A DNA stretch of 64,000 nucleotides, taken from positions 4,805,416 through 4,869,415 of the forward strand of contig NC_022571.1 of NCBI RefSeq assembly GCF_000473995.1. Reading direction: 5' to 3'. Below the pieces are notes generated by a model, which was given only the letters and a program-made list of their open reading frames with translations, searched no databases and was not told where the DNA came from. Within the stretch, counting starts at the first letter, position 1. Every line of letters starts with the position of its first letter. This document shows, in pieces, positions 35,314 through 44,114 of this stretch. The position numbers and the translations under genes are program-made. The DNA is from Clostridium saccharobutylicum DSM 13864 (lineage in GTDB: Bacteria; Bacillota; Clostridia; Clostridiales; Clostridiaceae).

Positions 35314-36588
35314 CTATTGAATCTTTTGTTGAATTTGTTCTATGGCTGACTTTAATTGTTCATCACCATTTTTATCATATCCATTTTCATCTAATTTCAC
35401 AGGAGTTGTAACTTGAATATCAGGAGTTATCCCCTTTTTGTGGATATTTTCACCATTAGGTGTATAATACTTAGAAATAGTAACTTTAAGCCCACCAATT
35501 CCATCATTAAATTTAATAGATTGTTGAACTATCCCTTTTCCAAAAGTAGTTTCGCCTATAACTGTTGCTATACCATAATCTCTTAAGGCTCCTGTGACAA
35601 CTTCTGACGCACTTGCGCTATCACCGTTAACTAATATAACTAAAGGTATATCTTGTGCGATTCCTCCAGTTGATACCGATTCATTTTTATTTCCATATTT
35701 ATCAACAGTATATGTAACTATTTTCCCATCAGGTATAAATTGAGAAGCTACGCCTACCCCCTCTGAAAGTAACCCTCCTGGATTATCCCTCAAGTCTAAA
35801 ATCATCCCTTTCATACCTTGATCTTTTAATGATTGAATTTCATCTTGAAAATCCTTTGAAGTATTTTCATTCATAAAAGTTTTTATACGAATATATCCTA
35901 CAGATGAATCTAGCATTTCTCCCCTAACAGAATTAATTTTTACTTGTTCTGGTTTTAAATTAACATCAAAAGACTCTGCTTCTTCTCTTTTAATTGTTAA
36001 TTTAACTTCTGAATCCTTTGAATCAGCAATCATAGCTATAAGCTTTTGTGTATCATTTCCAGATAATTCAACATCATTTATCTTTTCTATTACATCATTT
36101 TCTTTTAATCCTGCTTTTTCTGCTGGTGAATCTTTAATAGGTGATTTAATTACTATTTTATTATCCTTAGATATTACCTCAACCCCTATTCCTGTAATAG
36201 ATCCACTACTTTGCTTCATAAAACTATTAAACTCATTTTCATTCATAAACACAGTATATGGATCATTTAATGCATTAGTCATACCTTTAATAGCTCCATC
36301 TAAAAGAACATCATCATTAATTTCTCCATCAAATTTTTCCATAAGTGTATCTCTCACAGTAAATAATGCTGCATACTTGCTTCCATCATTAATTTGCTTA
36401 GCTGTACTTACAACTTCGTCTGAAGTTTTTACCAAAAATACACCTTTAGTTGCAATATAATTTCCTAAAAACAAAGATGCTCCACTAGTTATTATAAGTA
36501 AACACGTTATAAATAATATAAAGTTAAAATTTATTTTTCTTCTTCTTCTTTTGCTGCATGTAAATACATCGTTTCCAAACTGTTTCAC
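35314..36588 (-). CDS. C-terminal processing peptidase (S41 family, CtpA/CtpB-like)
   Basis: 424 residues. One N-terminal membrane anchor (about 21-44), a PDZ domain (about 128-205; ITGIGVEV, SPAEKAGLKENDVI) and the S41 protease core. The catalytic triad by spacing is S326 (NGDSASASE), K351 and Q355 (FGKGIVQQ), matching the Ser-Lys-Gln arrangement of CtpB. It acts outside the membrane; CtpB in Bacillus cleaves SpoIVFA during sporulation. The start is GTG. It belongs to the ftsE-ftsX-ctp-PDZ cluster but is separated from ftsX by a palindromic repeat. Confidence 0.93.
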   Translation of the reverse strand: MKQFGNDVFTCSKRRRRKINFNFILFITCLLIITSGASLFLGNYIATKGVFLVKTSDEVVSTAKQINDGSKYAALFTVRDTLMEKFDGEINDDVLLDGAIKGMTNALNDPYTVFMNENEFNSFMKQSSGSITGIGVEVISKDNKIVIKSPIKDSPAEKAGLKENDVIEKINDVELSGNDTQKLIAMIADSKDSEVKLTIKREEAESFDVNLKPEQVKINSVRGEMLDSSVGYIRIKTFMNENTSKDFQDEIQSLKDQGMKGMILDLRDNPGGLLSEGVGVASQFIPDGKIVTYTVDKYGNKNESVSTGGIAQDIPLVILVNGDSASASEVVTGALRDYGIATVIGETTFGKGIVQQSIKFNDGIGGLKVTISKYYTPNGENIHKKGITPDIQVTTPVKLDENGYDKNGDEQLKSAIEQIQQKIQ

Positions 36589-36650
36589 CTATAAAAACTC
36601 CCTTTCATATATGCTATACATATAGCTCAATATAACAATATGTACAAATT

Positions 36651-36830
36651 AGGCACACAAAAGAAATGTACCTTATACCCATTAAATAAAATAACAGACC
36701 AGAGATGCAATCAATTTTTTGTATTACTACCAAATGTAAATTTAACTTATAATTTTTTACTTATCAAATTTACTAATGCAGCATTATACAAAATAATCAA
36801 GCATACTGATCTATTATTTTTATAAATGCC
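36651..36830. repeat. AGGCACAT palindromic repeat, full-length copy between ftsX and ctp
   Basis: Left end AGGCACACAAAAGAAATG with a small internal duplication of the end (ATGTACCT), then AATAAAATAACAGACCAGAG; right end GATCTATTATTTTTATAAATGCC. The arms CAATTTTTTGTATTAC / GCATTATACAAAATAATC resemble the 26221 copy. Confidence 0.65.
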
Positions 36831-36926
36831 AGCTAGAATAATTTAAACTTCAATTCTAGCCTCTATGATGCTAAATAGCTTATTAATTAACTACTAACAT
36901 TTTTATTGTTATCTTATTTTTAAAAA

Positions 36927-37823
36927 TTATACATCTAGGAATTTTCTTAATGCTATTACACTGGCAACTCCACCAACTATAACTCCACCAATAATAAATT
37001 GCCATAACAAAGTTGTTAAGACATAACTTGTTGATACAAGAGTTACAAAAACCATATGTGAAGCAATCCATGAGAATAACCATTTATATGTAACGAATAG
37101 TAATATACATGATAAAATTGAACCAACTAATCCAATTACCATACCTTCTATAACAAATGGCCATCTAATAAACCAATCCGTAGCCCCTACGAATTTCATA
37201 ATTCCAACTTCTCGTCTTCTTGAATACACTGTTAACTTTGTTGTATTCATTATCAAGAAAATTGAAACACCAATCAATATCACAAACAATCCAAATCCAA
37301 CAAATTTTATACCTTTAACTATACTTACAACTTTATCTACTATATCCTGCTGATCTCCAATTTTCTCAATTCCCTGCAAATCTTTTATTTGTTCAGTTAT
37401 GCTAGATGCATATTCTGGCGAATTTAATTTGACAGTAAATGATGCTGAGAAAGGATTATTTTGTAATGTATATCCTTGCAATAATCCATCATTTCCGTTT
37501 GTAGTATTTTTAAAGTTTTTATACTCATCTTCTTTTGATTGATATACTACATCTTTAACTCCATCAATATCTCTTAGTTTTATTTCAATTTCTCTTTGAT
37601 CTATAAGTTTTATATCATCTTTAAGAAATATCTTAAGTTCTACTTTATTTTGAACAGTATCAATTCCCTTGTTTATATTATTAGCAACCAACATAAATAT
37701 TCCCAAAACAAAGAAAGTTATAAGAACAGTAATCATTGATGCAATGCTAATAGTTTTATTTCTTTTTAGACTCGTAAATGCATCTTTAAAATAATATGAA
37801 ATAGTATTAATTTTCATCTTCAT
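36927..37823 (-). CDS. ftsX: Cell division protein FtsX (permease-like)
   Basis: 298 residues: one N-terminal membrane segment (about 22-45), an extracellular domain (about 50-170), then three segments toward the C-terminus (near 175-200, 225-250, 265-290) with the FtsX-type TTKLTVYSRRREVGIMKFVG. With FtsE it forms an ABC-type complex that controls peptidoglycan hydrolases; in Bacillus it regulates CwlO. Its start overlaps the ftsE end by 17 nt. Two in-frame ATGs (M1, M3) are possible. Confidence 0.94.
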   Translation of the reverse strand: MKMKINTISYYFKDAFTSLKRNKTISIASMITVLITFFVLGIFMLVANNINKGIDTVQNKVELKIFLKDDIKLIDQREIEIKLRDIDGVKDVVYQSKEDEYKNFKNTTNGNDGLLQGYTLQNNPFSASFTVKLNSPEYASSITEQIKDLQGIEKIGDQQDIVDKVVSIVKGIKFVGFGLFVILIGVSIFLIMNTTKLTVYSRRREVGIMKFVGATDWFIRWPFVIEGMVIGLVGSILSCILLFVTYKWLFSWIASHMVFVTLVSTSYVLTTLLWQFIIGGVIVGGVASVIALRKFLDV

Positions 37824-38493
37824 ACATCCCTCTTTTCTCGTCTCTAACTATCTCTCCTTTTTCAATAGCTATAACTCTTTTCTTCATGTAATCAACAATT
37901 TCCTTAGCATGAGTAGCCATTAAAACAGTAGTTCCAGATTTATTTATATCATCAAGTAACTCCATAATCTCTCTAGATGTTTCTGGATCTAAATTACCTG
38001 TAGGCTCGTCCGCTATTAGAACTGTTGGATTATTAACTAATGCTCTAGCTAAAGAAACTCTTTGTTGTTCCCCTCCTGACAGTTCATTCGGAAACATTTT
38101 ATACTTATGAGATAAACCTACTAAAGATAATACCATTGGAACTCTTCTTCTAATTTCTTTAGGTGATGCTTCCACTACTCTCATAGCAAATGCAACATTT
38201 TCATATACATTAAGGTTTGGTATTAATCTGAAATCTTGAAACACCATTCCTATCTTTCTTCTATAATAAGGTATTTGTTTTCTAGTAATAGTTGATAAAT
38301 CTTGTTCTGAAACAAACACTTTCCCAGTTGTTGGGTCAATCTCCTTTAGAAGCATTTTTATAAAAGTAGATTTACCTGATCCACTTGGTCCTACTAAAAA
38401 TACAAATTCACCGGCTTCTATTTCAACATTAATATCTGATAAGGCTTTTACATTATTATCATAAATTTTAGACGTTCCTCTAAATTCAATCAT
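37807..38493 (-). CDS. ftsE: Cell division ATP-binding protein FtsE
   Basis: 228 residues from MIEFRGTSKIYD. Walker A GPSGSGKST, signature LSGGEQQRVSLARAL, Walker B VLIADEPTGNLD and the H-loop ATHAKE are intact. It is the cytoplasmic ATPase of FtsEX. The upstream in-frame ATG at 38646 would add 51 hydrophobic, non-family residues and has no ribosome-binding site; GAAGGAG is 8-9 nt before the chosen ATG. Confidence 0.96.
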   Translation of the reverse strand: MIEFRGTSKIYDNNVKALSDINVEIEAGEFVFLVGPSGSGKSTFIKMLLKEIDPTTGKVFVSEQDLSTITRKQIPYYRRKIGMVFQDFRLIPNLNVYENVAFAMRVVEASPKEIRRRVPMVLSLVGLSHKYKMFPNELSGGEQQRVSLARALVNNPTVLIADEPTGNLDPETSREIMELLDDINKSGTTVLMATHAKEIVDYMKKRVIAIEKGEIVRDEKRGMYEDEN

Positions 38494-38751
38494 ACTCAAA
38501 CACTCCTTCTTTATCTGTATATCTTGCAAATTAATTGCAAAACCTACAAAATTAATTATATCATAAGAATACTTTGTAATGTTATACAAATTTATTAAAT
38601 ATACTGTAATTACAATCCTTATTTGGATTAATATTACACAGCACACTGTGTAAATTCATCATATATCATCTAATTTCTATTTTTAACAACAAATATATGA
38701 TAAAACTACTATCAAGAACAAAAGTCGTTGCCCCCTCCCCTTTTTAATTAA

Positions 38752-38779
38752 TGATAAATGATAGATGATGAATAATCCA
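38752..38779. repeat. Heptamer tandem repeat upstream of ftsE
   Basis: Units TGATAAA, TGATAGA, TGATGAA, TAATCCA in register. The reverse-complement heptamers (TTTATCA-TTCATTA) recur near 38857, so the two blocks could base-pair. A C-rich tract GCCCCCTCCCC lies just to the left (38731-38741). Confidence 0.5.
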
Positions 38780-38951
38780 ATTTGTGAGATTACTCCATAA
38801 TTTCTTTTAATTATTTTAATTATTTTTATTTTTTTAAAAATATAGCCTTTTCTTCCTTTATCATTCATTATTAATTTTTCACTAATTAATACTCTCACAA
38901 TACTTGATATAACTAGGTTTAAGAAATTAATTTTTTATACTTTTTCAGACA

Positions 38952-38996
38952 TAAAAAATAGAGACTCTTTTAACCATTAAACAAAAGAGTCTCTAT
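38952..38996 (-). terminator. Terminator downstream of yitT
   Basis: TAGAGACTCTTTT (38959-38971) pairs with AAAAGAGTCTCTA (38983-38995), followed on the minus strand by TTTTTT. Confidence 0.85.
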
Positions 38997-39006
38997 ATTA
39001 ATTTTA

Positions 39007-39861
39007 CTAATCTTGCTTTATATCCTTAAATCCTTCACCTAAAACTTCATGCACTTCACCTACTGCTATAAATGCTTCATGATCAACATCCTTTATATAT
39101 TTCTTTAGTTTTATAAATTGTGGTCTGCTTAAAACAGCATATAGTACATTACTTTGTTCTTTTGTATATGCTCCTAACCCGCTTAAAAATGTACATCCTC
39201 TATCTAGTTCTGACATTATATATTGACTAATTTCATCATTTTTTTTGCTAATAATAAATATGCTCTTACTTACATTAAATCCTTCTATAAATCTATCTAC
39301 AGTTATACCTAATAATATTACACTTAACATAGCATACATACCTATATCTATTCCAAATACTAATGCACTTGCAAAAGTTATTACAAAATCAACAACTAAT
39401 AATGATTTTCCTATATCTAAATGAAAAAACTTATTTAGAATTTTAGCTAATATATCAGTCCCTCCTGTTGACGCATTCTCATTAAATATAATAGCCATTC
39501 CAACTGCTGAAATTAAAGTTCCAAAAATTGTTGCTATTATTAAATCGTTAGTTATTGCGACAGGTTTCAAAAATTTTTCTATAAACCATATAATCAAAGA
39601 TAATCCTAAACTTGCATAAATAGTCTTTACACCAAAATTTCCATCTATAAACATAAATGCAACAATAAATAGTAATCCATTTAAAACAAATGTAGTCGCA
39701 CCTATAGATAATTTAGGAATAATAGCATTTAAAACTATTGCTGCACCAGTCACCCCTCCTGCTGCAAGATTATTGGGTACAAAAAAATATTCCACTGACA
39801 ATGCCACTAGAATTATACCAATAGTTATAACTATATACTCCCTTAATAATTTAATACTCAT
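39007..39861 (-). CDS. YitT family membrane protein (DUF161 plus DUF2179)
   Basis: 284 residues. Five or six membrane segments make up the N-terminal two-thirds (YFFVPNNLAAGGVTGAAIVL; NENASTGGTDILAKIL), followed by a cytoplasmic C-terminal domain (about 205-284) with DRGCTFLSGLGAYTKEQSNVLYAVLSR-type DUF2179 sequence. Function of the family is not known; transport of anions or ions has been suggested. Monocistronic, GGGGG ribosome-binding site, terminator downstream. A Clostridium genome usually carries several paralogues. Confidence 0.88.
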   Translation of the reverse strand: MSIKLLREYIVITIGIILVALSVEYFFVPNNLAAGGVTGAAIVLNAIIPKLSIGATTFVLNGLLFIVAFMFIDGNFGVKTIYASLGLSLIIWFIEKFLKPVAITNDLIIATIFGTLISAVGMAIIFNENASTGGTDILAKILNKFFHLDIGKSLLVVDFVITFASALVFGIDIGMYAMLSVILLGITVDRFIEGFNVSKSIFIISKKNDEISQYIMSELDRGCTFLSGLGAYTKEQSNVLYAVLSRPQFIKLKKYIKDVDHEAFIAVGEVHEVLGEGFKDIKQD

Positions 39862-40030
39862 TTTAAATTCCCCCTACATTCGTATATTATTTATATTGTC
39901 TGATATTTATATATATATTATTCAAATTTTAATTTTGAAAAAATTATAACTTCATAAATTGTAATTAGACACTTTGTAAATATTTTAATTTTATTCCTTA
40001 CTCTTTATATTTTAATACTAAATAAATAAA
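39862..40030. other. AT-rich spacer upstream of yitT
   Basis: Very AT-rich; probably contains the yitT promoter but no convincing -35/-10 pair was found. Confidence 0.3.
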
Positions 40031-40075
40031 AATACAGGTCAGTAGATTATAATAAAATCTTCTTTCCTGTATTTA
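40031..40075 (-). terminator. Terminator of the split transketolase operon
   Basis: AAATACAGG (40031-40039) pairs with CCTGTATTT (40067-40075), with an inner AGATT/AATCT stem; the minus strand continues with TTTATTTATTT. Confidence 0.65.
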
Positions 40076-40124
40076 AATATCATTATGAAATTAAAAAATA
40101 GAAAGGTTATATATACTTGCCTAT

Positions 40125-40179
40125 TAGGCACATTTCAATAAATGACAAATTAGACTTGTTATTTATTTTCACGTGCCTT
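40125..40179. repeat. AGGCACAT palindromic repeat, minimal copy
   Basis: TAGGCACATTTCAATAAATG-ACAAATTAG-ACTTGTTATTTATTTTCACGTGCCTTA; only the two ends remain. It lies 11 bp from the stop of the transketolase C-terminal subunit. Confidence 0.75.
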
Positions 40180-40189
40180 AAACTATAAT

Positions 40190-41134
40190 CTACTTTTTAA
40201 GAGATATAGCTTCTTTAGCTCTTTTCACTATATTTTCTGTTGTTAAGCCATATGCTTGTAACAATTCATTTGGTTTACCGCTTTCACCAAAAGTATCATT
40301 TATACCAACTTTTAATACTGGTACTGGATATCTTTCTGTTACAACTTCTGAAACAGCTGATCCTAGTCCACCAATTACACTATGTTCTTCAGCTGTAACT
40401 ATTGCTCCCGTTTCTTTTGCTGCATTAACTAATAATTCTGTATCAATTGGCTTTATTGTATGTATATTAATTATTGTTGCATCAATGCCTTCCTTAGCTA
40501 ATAAATCTTTAGCTTCTAAAGCTAATTCAACCATCATACCAGTAGCAACAATTGTAACATCCTTACCTTTTGCTAATGTTATACCCTTACCAATTTCAAA
40601 TTTATAATTAGTTTCATCATTTATAATATTAACAGCTAATCTTCCTAATCTAACATAACAAGGTCCATTATAATTTGCTATAGCTAAAATTGCTGCTTCT
40701 GTTTCTACTGCATCAGCTGGATTAATTACTGTCATGTTAGGAATACTTCTCATTAATGATATATCTTCAACTGATTGATGTGTTGCTCCATCTTCTCCAA
40801 CTGTTAAACCTGCATGAGTTGCACATATCTTAACATTTAACTTTGGATAACATATTGAATTTCTTATTTGTTCAAAAGCTCTTCCTGCTGCAAACATTGC
40901 AAAAGTACTAGCAAATGGAATTTTACCACAAGTTGAAAGACCAGCAGCAACTCCCATCATGTTTGATTCTGCTATTCCCATATTTATAAATCTTTCTGGT
41001 GCAACAGCTTTAAATTCAGCTGTTTTAGTTGATTTTGATAAATCCGCATCCAATACAACAACATTTTCATTTAAGTTTGAAAGTTTTACTAACGCCTTAC
41101 CATAAGCCTCTCTAGTTGCTATTTTATTACCCAT
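40190..41134 (-). CDS. Transketolase, C-terminal subunit
   Basis: 314 residues covering the pyrimidine-binding and C-terminal domains of transketolase: FINMGIAESNMMGVAAGLS, the conserved THAGLTVGEDGATHQ and the C-terminal regulatory fold with TAEEHSVIGGLGSAVSEV. With the preceding gene it forms a split enzyme that moves two-carbon units between sugar phosphates in the pentose-phosphate pathway, using thiamine pyrophosphate. Its ATG overlaps the N-terminal subunit stop by 1 nt (TAATG), indicating coupled synthesis. Split transketolases are common in clostridia and archaea. Confidence 0.94.
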   Translation of the reverse strand: MGNKIATREAYGKALVKLSNLNENVVVLDADLSKSTKTAEFKAVAPERFINMGIAESNMMGVAAGLSTCGKIPFASTFAMFAAGRAFEQIRNSICYPKLNVKICATHAGLTVGEDGATHQSVEDISLMRSIPNMTVINPADAVETEAAILAIANYNGPCYVRLGRLAVNIINDETNYKFEIGKGITLAKGKDVTIVATGMMVELALEAKDLLAKEGIDATIINIHTIKPIDTELLVNAAKETGAIVTAEEHSVIGGLGSAVSEVVTERYPVPVLKVGINDTFGESGKPNELLQAYGLTTENIVKRAKEAISLKK

Positions 41135-41955
41135 TAGTTTTCCCCTCCAATTTCTTTTAACGCTTGTTCACATTGCTCTTTACTAGGAGCATTTCCATGC
41201 CATCCAGCTTGGTTTTCCATAAATGAAACACCTTTACCTTTTATTGTGTTACATACAATAACAGTTGGTTGTCCTTTCACTTGTTTTGCTTTTGAAATTG
41301 CATCTCGTATTTCATCATAATTATGACCATCGATTGTTAACACATTCCATCCAAAAGCTTCAAACTTCTTATCTATTGGACCTGGATTCATTACATCTTC
41401 AATGTTTCCATCAATTTGCAATCCATTATTATCCACAAAAGCAGTTAAATTATCTAATTTATAATGTGCTGCTGACATTGCTGCTTCCCAAACTTGACCT
41501 TCCTCAAGTTCCCCATCTCCTAAAATTGTAAATACTCTATAATCCTTTTTATCAAGTTTTCCTGCTATAGACATTCCAACAGCTGCTGAAATACCTTGAC
41601 CTAATGAACCAGTAGACATATCTATTCCTGGTATATCATTCATGTTTGGATGACCTTGTAATCTTGAATTAATTTTTCTTAATGTATTTAATTCTTCTAC
41701 ATCAAAATATCCTTTTCTAGCTAAAGCACTATATAATGCTGGTGCTGCATGACCCTTTGATAAAACAAATCTATCTCTATTAGGATCATTTACTTTTGAA
41801 GAATCAATGTTCATTTCTTCAAAAAATAATACAGCTAATATATCAACTATTGATAATGAACCACCTGGATGTCCTGATGCTGATTCAGTAAGCATAGATA
41901 CTATGTCTTTTCTCATTAGCTTTGAAATTTCTTCAAGCGTTTTTTTATTATTCAT
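41134..41955 (-). CDS. Transketolase, N-terminal subunit
   Basis: 273 residues covering the diphosphate-binding domain. TPP-binding sequences are visible: SGHPGGSLSIVD, GLQGHPN-like SRLQGHPN, STGSLGQGISAAVGM and the GDGELEEGQVWEA plus N-containing loop that bind the metal-diphosphate. No C-terminal domains follow, so activity needs the partner subunit. First gene of the pair. Confidence 0.94.
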   Translation of the reverse strand: MNNKKTLEEISKLMRKDIVSMLTESASGHPGGSLSIVDILAVLFFEEMNIDSSKVNDPNRDRFVLSKGHAAPALYSALARKGYFDVEELNTLRKINSRLQGHPNMNDIPGIDMSTGSLGQGISAAVGMSIAGKLDKKDYRVFTILGDGELEEGQVWEAAMSAAHYKLDNLTAFVDNNGLQIDGNIEDVMNPGPIDKKFEAFGWNVLTIDGHNYDEIRDAISKAKQVKGQPTVIVCNTIKGKGVSFMENQAGWHGNAPSKEQCEQALKEIGGEN

Positions 41956-42105
41956 TATAGAACCCCCTATTATTAATTAATTTTCTTATTTATAATATGT
42001 TGTATTCTTAGTATATTTATTCTAACATATAAATTTAGTTGTGTATATACTACTTGTAAATGTGATATACTTTTTCTTATTACTTCCCCTTAAAGTATAC
42101 TATAA

Positions 42106-42148
42106 TAAAAACAAAAAGAACACTATGATTCTTTATTCATAATGTTCT
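42106..42148 (-). terminator. Terminator downstream of mazF
   Basis: Minus strand AGAACATTATGA / ATCATAGTGTTCT stem followed by TTTTTGTTTTTA. Confidence 0.85.
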
Positions 42149-42201
42149 CGTCAATTAATAATATTTATCTTTCTTTATATAATTATAATTAATAAAGTAA
42201 T

Positions 42202-42561
42202 TTATTTTATATTTAAATTCAAACTAACAGCTAATGCTTTATCAACTTTTTTCATATCTACTTCAGTCATATGTCCAATTTTTTCTTTTAATCTTCTTTT
42301 ATCCAATGTTCTTATTTGTTCCAATAAAACAACAGAGTCTCTATTTAAACCATATTCCTCTGAAGAAATTTCAACATGAATAGGTAATTTAGCTTTATTA
42401 ATTTGAGATGTTATTGCTGCTACAATAACAGTAGGACTATACCTATTTCCTATATCATTTTGTATTATAATAACAGGTCGTATTCCGCCTTGTTCTGATC
42501 CTATAACTGGACTTAAGTCAGCATAGAAAATTTCCCCTCTTTTTACCACAATGTTTGTCAT
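42202..42561 (-). CDS. mazF: MazF/EndoA family mRNA interferase toxin
   Basis: 119 residues, standard length. RGEIFYADLSPVIGSEQGG (residues 8-26) and RPVIIIQNDIGNRYSPTVIVAAIT are the conserved first half of EndoA; RTLDKRRL follows. Family enzymes cleave single-stranded RNA at short sites such as UACAU in B. subtilis. It is 9 bp downstream of its antitoxin and chromosomally placed beside acpS-nnrE-gerS-like, the same core location as ndoA near alr-acpS in Bacillus, so it is a housekeeping TA pair, not a mobile one. Confidence 0.94.
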   Translation of the reverse strand: MTNIVVKRGEIFYADLSPVIGSEQGGIRPVIIIQNDIGNRYSPTVIVAAITSQINKAKLPIHVEISSEEYGLNRDSVVLLEQIRTLDKRRLKEKIGHMTEVDMKKVDKALAVSLNLNIK

Positions 42562-42570
42562 TTTTAATAA

Positions 42571-42828
42571 TCACACTCCGCAAATCCATGCCTCATACTC
42601 ATTAACATCATCTAACATATATTCAAAACCTATTTTAGAATACTCTAAGTTAATTTCAGCCATATCTTCATAACCCTTTTTCATAATTCGCTCAAACTCA
42701 GCTGAAATTCCCTCGTTAATATATTGTATTAACGACTTCTCCATAACTCCACTACTTTTTATAATTTTCTTCTTTTTTATATTTCTTATTTTCTCATTTT
42801 TAATATGACTTATATTAATGATTGACAT
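42571..42828 (-). CDS. MazE/EndoAI-like antitoxin with diverged N-terminus
   Basis: 85 residues. The C-terminal part resembles EndoAI: MKKGYEDMAEINLEYS aligns with the toxin-binding helix, and it ends YEAWICGV. The N-terminal third (MSIINISHIKNEKIRNIKKK) is lysine-rich and lacks the usual ribbon-helix-helix pattern of a K/R-x-SLP strand, so DNA binding and autoregulation may differ. GGAGGCG precedes the ATG. Position directly ahead of mazF supports the call more than sequence alone. Confidence 0.78.
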   Translation of the reverse strand: MSIINISHIKNEKIRNIKKKKIIKSSGVMEKSLIQYINEGISAEFERIMKKGYEDMAEINLEYSKIGFEYMLDDVNEYEAWICGV

Positions 42829-42865
42829 AAATTCGCCTCCATAGCAGCAAAAAATTCTTTTTACT

Positions 42866-42893
42866 TCTATAATTATATTGCAGATTATGTCAA
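42866..42893 (-). promoter_or_regulatory. mazEF promoter
   Basis: Minus strand TTGACA (42888-42893), 16-bp spacer, TATAGA (42866-42871). Leader of about 30 nt. Confidence 0.65.
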
Positions 42894-43419
42894 TTTGTCA
42901 AAGGATTTGTACTCATTTATTTCAATCTTCTTGAATTTTTTCTTTTTTTTTCTATTTTTTTATTTTTTAGACCTCTTATAAATTCTTTTTTTGATACAAA
43001 GCATGTTATGACTGTTACTGAATCAAAATAACCTTTTGTTTTAATTTCATTAATATATGACATTTTCATGTTTCTAAGCTACTACAATAAGATATGTTTT
43101 AATATGTTCTTCGTAGTAATATATCCCTCTGTGTATTATAGGTAAAGTTTATTAGTTCTTTCTCTTTACAAATTTTTCTTTATAACTTATGTATGTACCA
43201 CCTATCAGTACTTCTTTGTTTATTACTTTGTTATATAATGTTAATGTTGGCTTGAAATTTATTTTATTAAAGATTATATTGCTTGTCCTATCATTGTAGC
43301 CTAATATGTTTTAGTGATACTTAAATAAAACATTATAGGCTAAAACTTATAATATATGTTCTAAATTTTTAGTACATTGTTTTAGAATAAAATATATATT
43401 CTATAAATCATTGTTTTCA
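42894..43419. other. Non-coding gap where an alanine racemase gene might be expected
   Basis: About 520 bp without an ORF carrying a ribosome-binding site. It holds a T-rich tract (near 42936-42969, plus strand) and a 17-bp near-perfect inverted repeat TAGCCTAATATGTTTTA / TAAAACATTATAGGCTA (43297-43342) without T run. No recognisable remnant of alr in any frame that I could read. Confidence 0.5.
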
Positions 43420-44049
43420 TTAAAATAAACTATCTGCTAAACTTTTTTCTCTCTTAAATTCCTTATAAGTTACTATAACTCTTTCTTTATCTTTGTTATC
43501 TAATATTTTTAATAAAACGGGAACTTTATTTTGTTTATCTATATAAAATTCTGCTTTATTTAAATGTTGATTTTTACTATTATATTGTATATTGATTTTT
43601 AAGTACTCACCTTCTCCCCAATCAGCTTTAACTTCTTCAACATCTCCAATAATCGGATTAGATAATATATTTTCTATAAATGCCAATGGATAAATCACAT
43701 CAATATCTTTATCAATAGTATATTCATCATCTTGACTTCCTTCTAATTTAATTTCGCCACCCTTATAAACCTTAACTCGTTCATACCCATCTTCAAATTC
43801 TATTCTTGAACCTTTATCCGCATCATAATATTGAGTTGTTTTCTCATTAAACTGAGATTTTGGATTTTTAAAAGTATATTCAACCTGACTGCTATAACAT
43901 TTTATATTTCTAATTTGATCTATTATTTGTTCATTAGTCGGTGCAATCATTTGTCTTCCAAAAATAATCATTAAAATTATTAATATTGGAATAATAATTA
44001 AAATACCCATTATTAGTTTATTCCGAACTGAGAATTTTTCAGAATTCAT
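43420..44049 (-). CDS. LolA-like lipoprotein-carrier-fold protein (GerS-related candidate)
   Basis: 209 residues. One N-terminal membrane segment (about 12-31) without a lipobox cysteine, then an extracytoplasmic domain with repeated beta-strand patterns (YSSQVEYTFKNPKS, KTTQYYDADKGSRIEFEDGYERVKVYKGGEI) resembling LolA/outer-membrane-lipoprotein-sorting folds. In clostridia a LolA-fold protein, GerS, needed for spore cortex hydrolysis, is encoded near alr. Placement beside nnrE and acpS makes this a GerS-family candidate, but the missing lipobox is a difference. GGAGGAG precedes the ATG. Confidence 0.6.
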   Translation of the reverse strand: MNSEKFSVRNKLIMGILIIIPILIILMIIFGRQMIAPTNEQIIDQIRNIKCYSSQVEYTFKNPKSQFNEKTTQYYDADKGSRIEFEDGYERVKVYKGGEIKLEGSQDDEYTIDKDIDVIYPLAFIENILSNPIIGDVEEVKADWGEGEYLKINIQYNSKNQHLNKAEFYIDKQNKVPVLLKILDNKDKERVIVTYKEFKREKSLADSLF

Positions 44050-44114
44050 AACTCCTCCAAAGATTTATTAATACGTTATTAATATTATGAAACTCCTTGG
44101 ATTTTTATTCTTAA

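Noticed and set aside
36883..37083. 66-codon minus-strand frame overlapping ftsX
   Set aside because: Out-of-frame shadow of the ftsX 3' end; Trp/Ser/Cys-rich nonsense.
38683..38898. 71-codon minus-strand frame upstream of ftsE
   Set aside because: Covers the heptamer and C-rich repeats and a poly-A/T tract; no ribosome-binding site and low-complexity protein.
42202..42828. mazEF as a phage-defence or plasmid-type module
   Set aside because: Located in the conserved acpS-nnr neighbourhood with ordinary base composition; looks like the core chromosomal pair.
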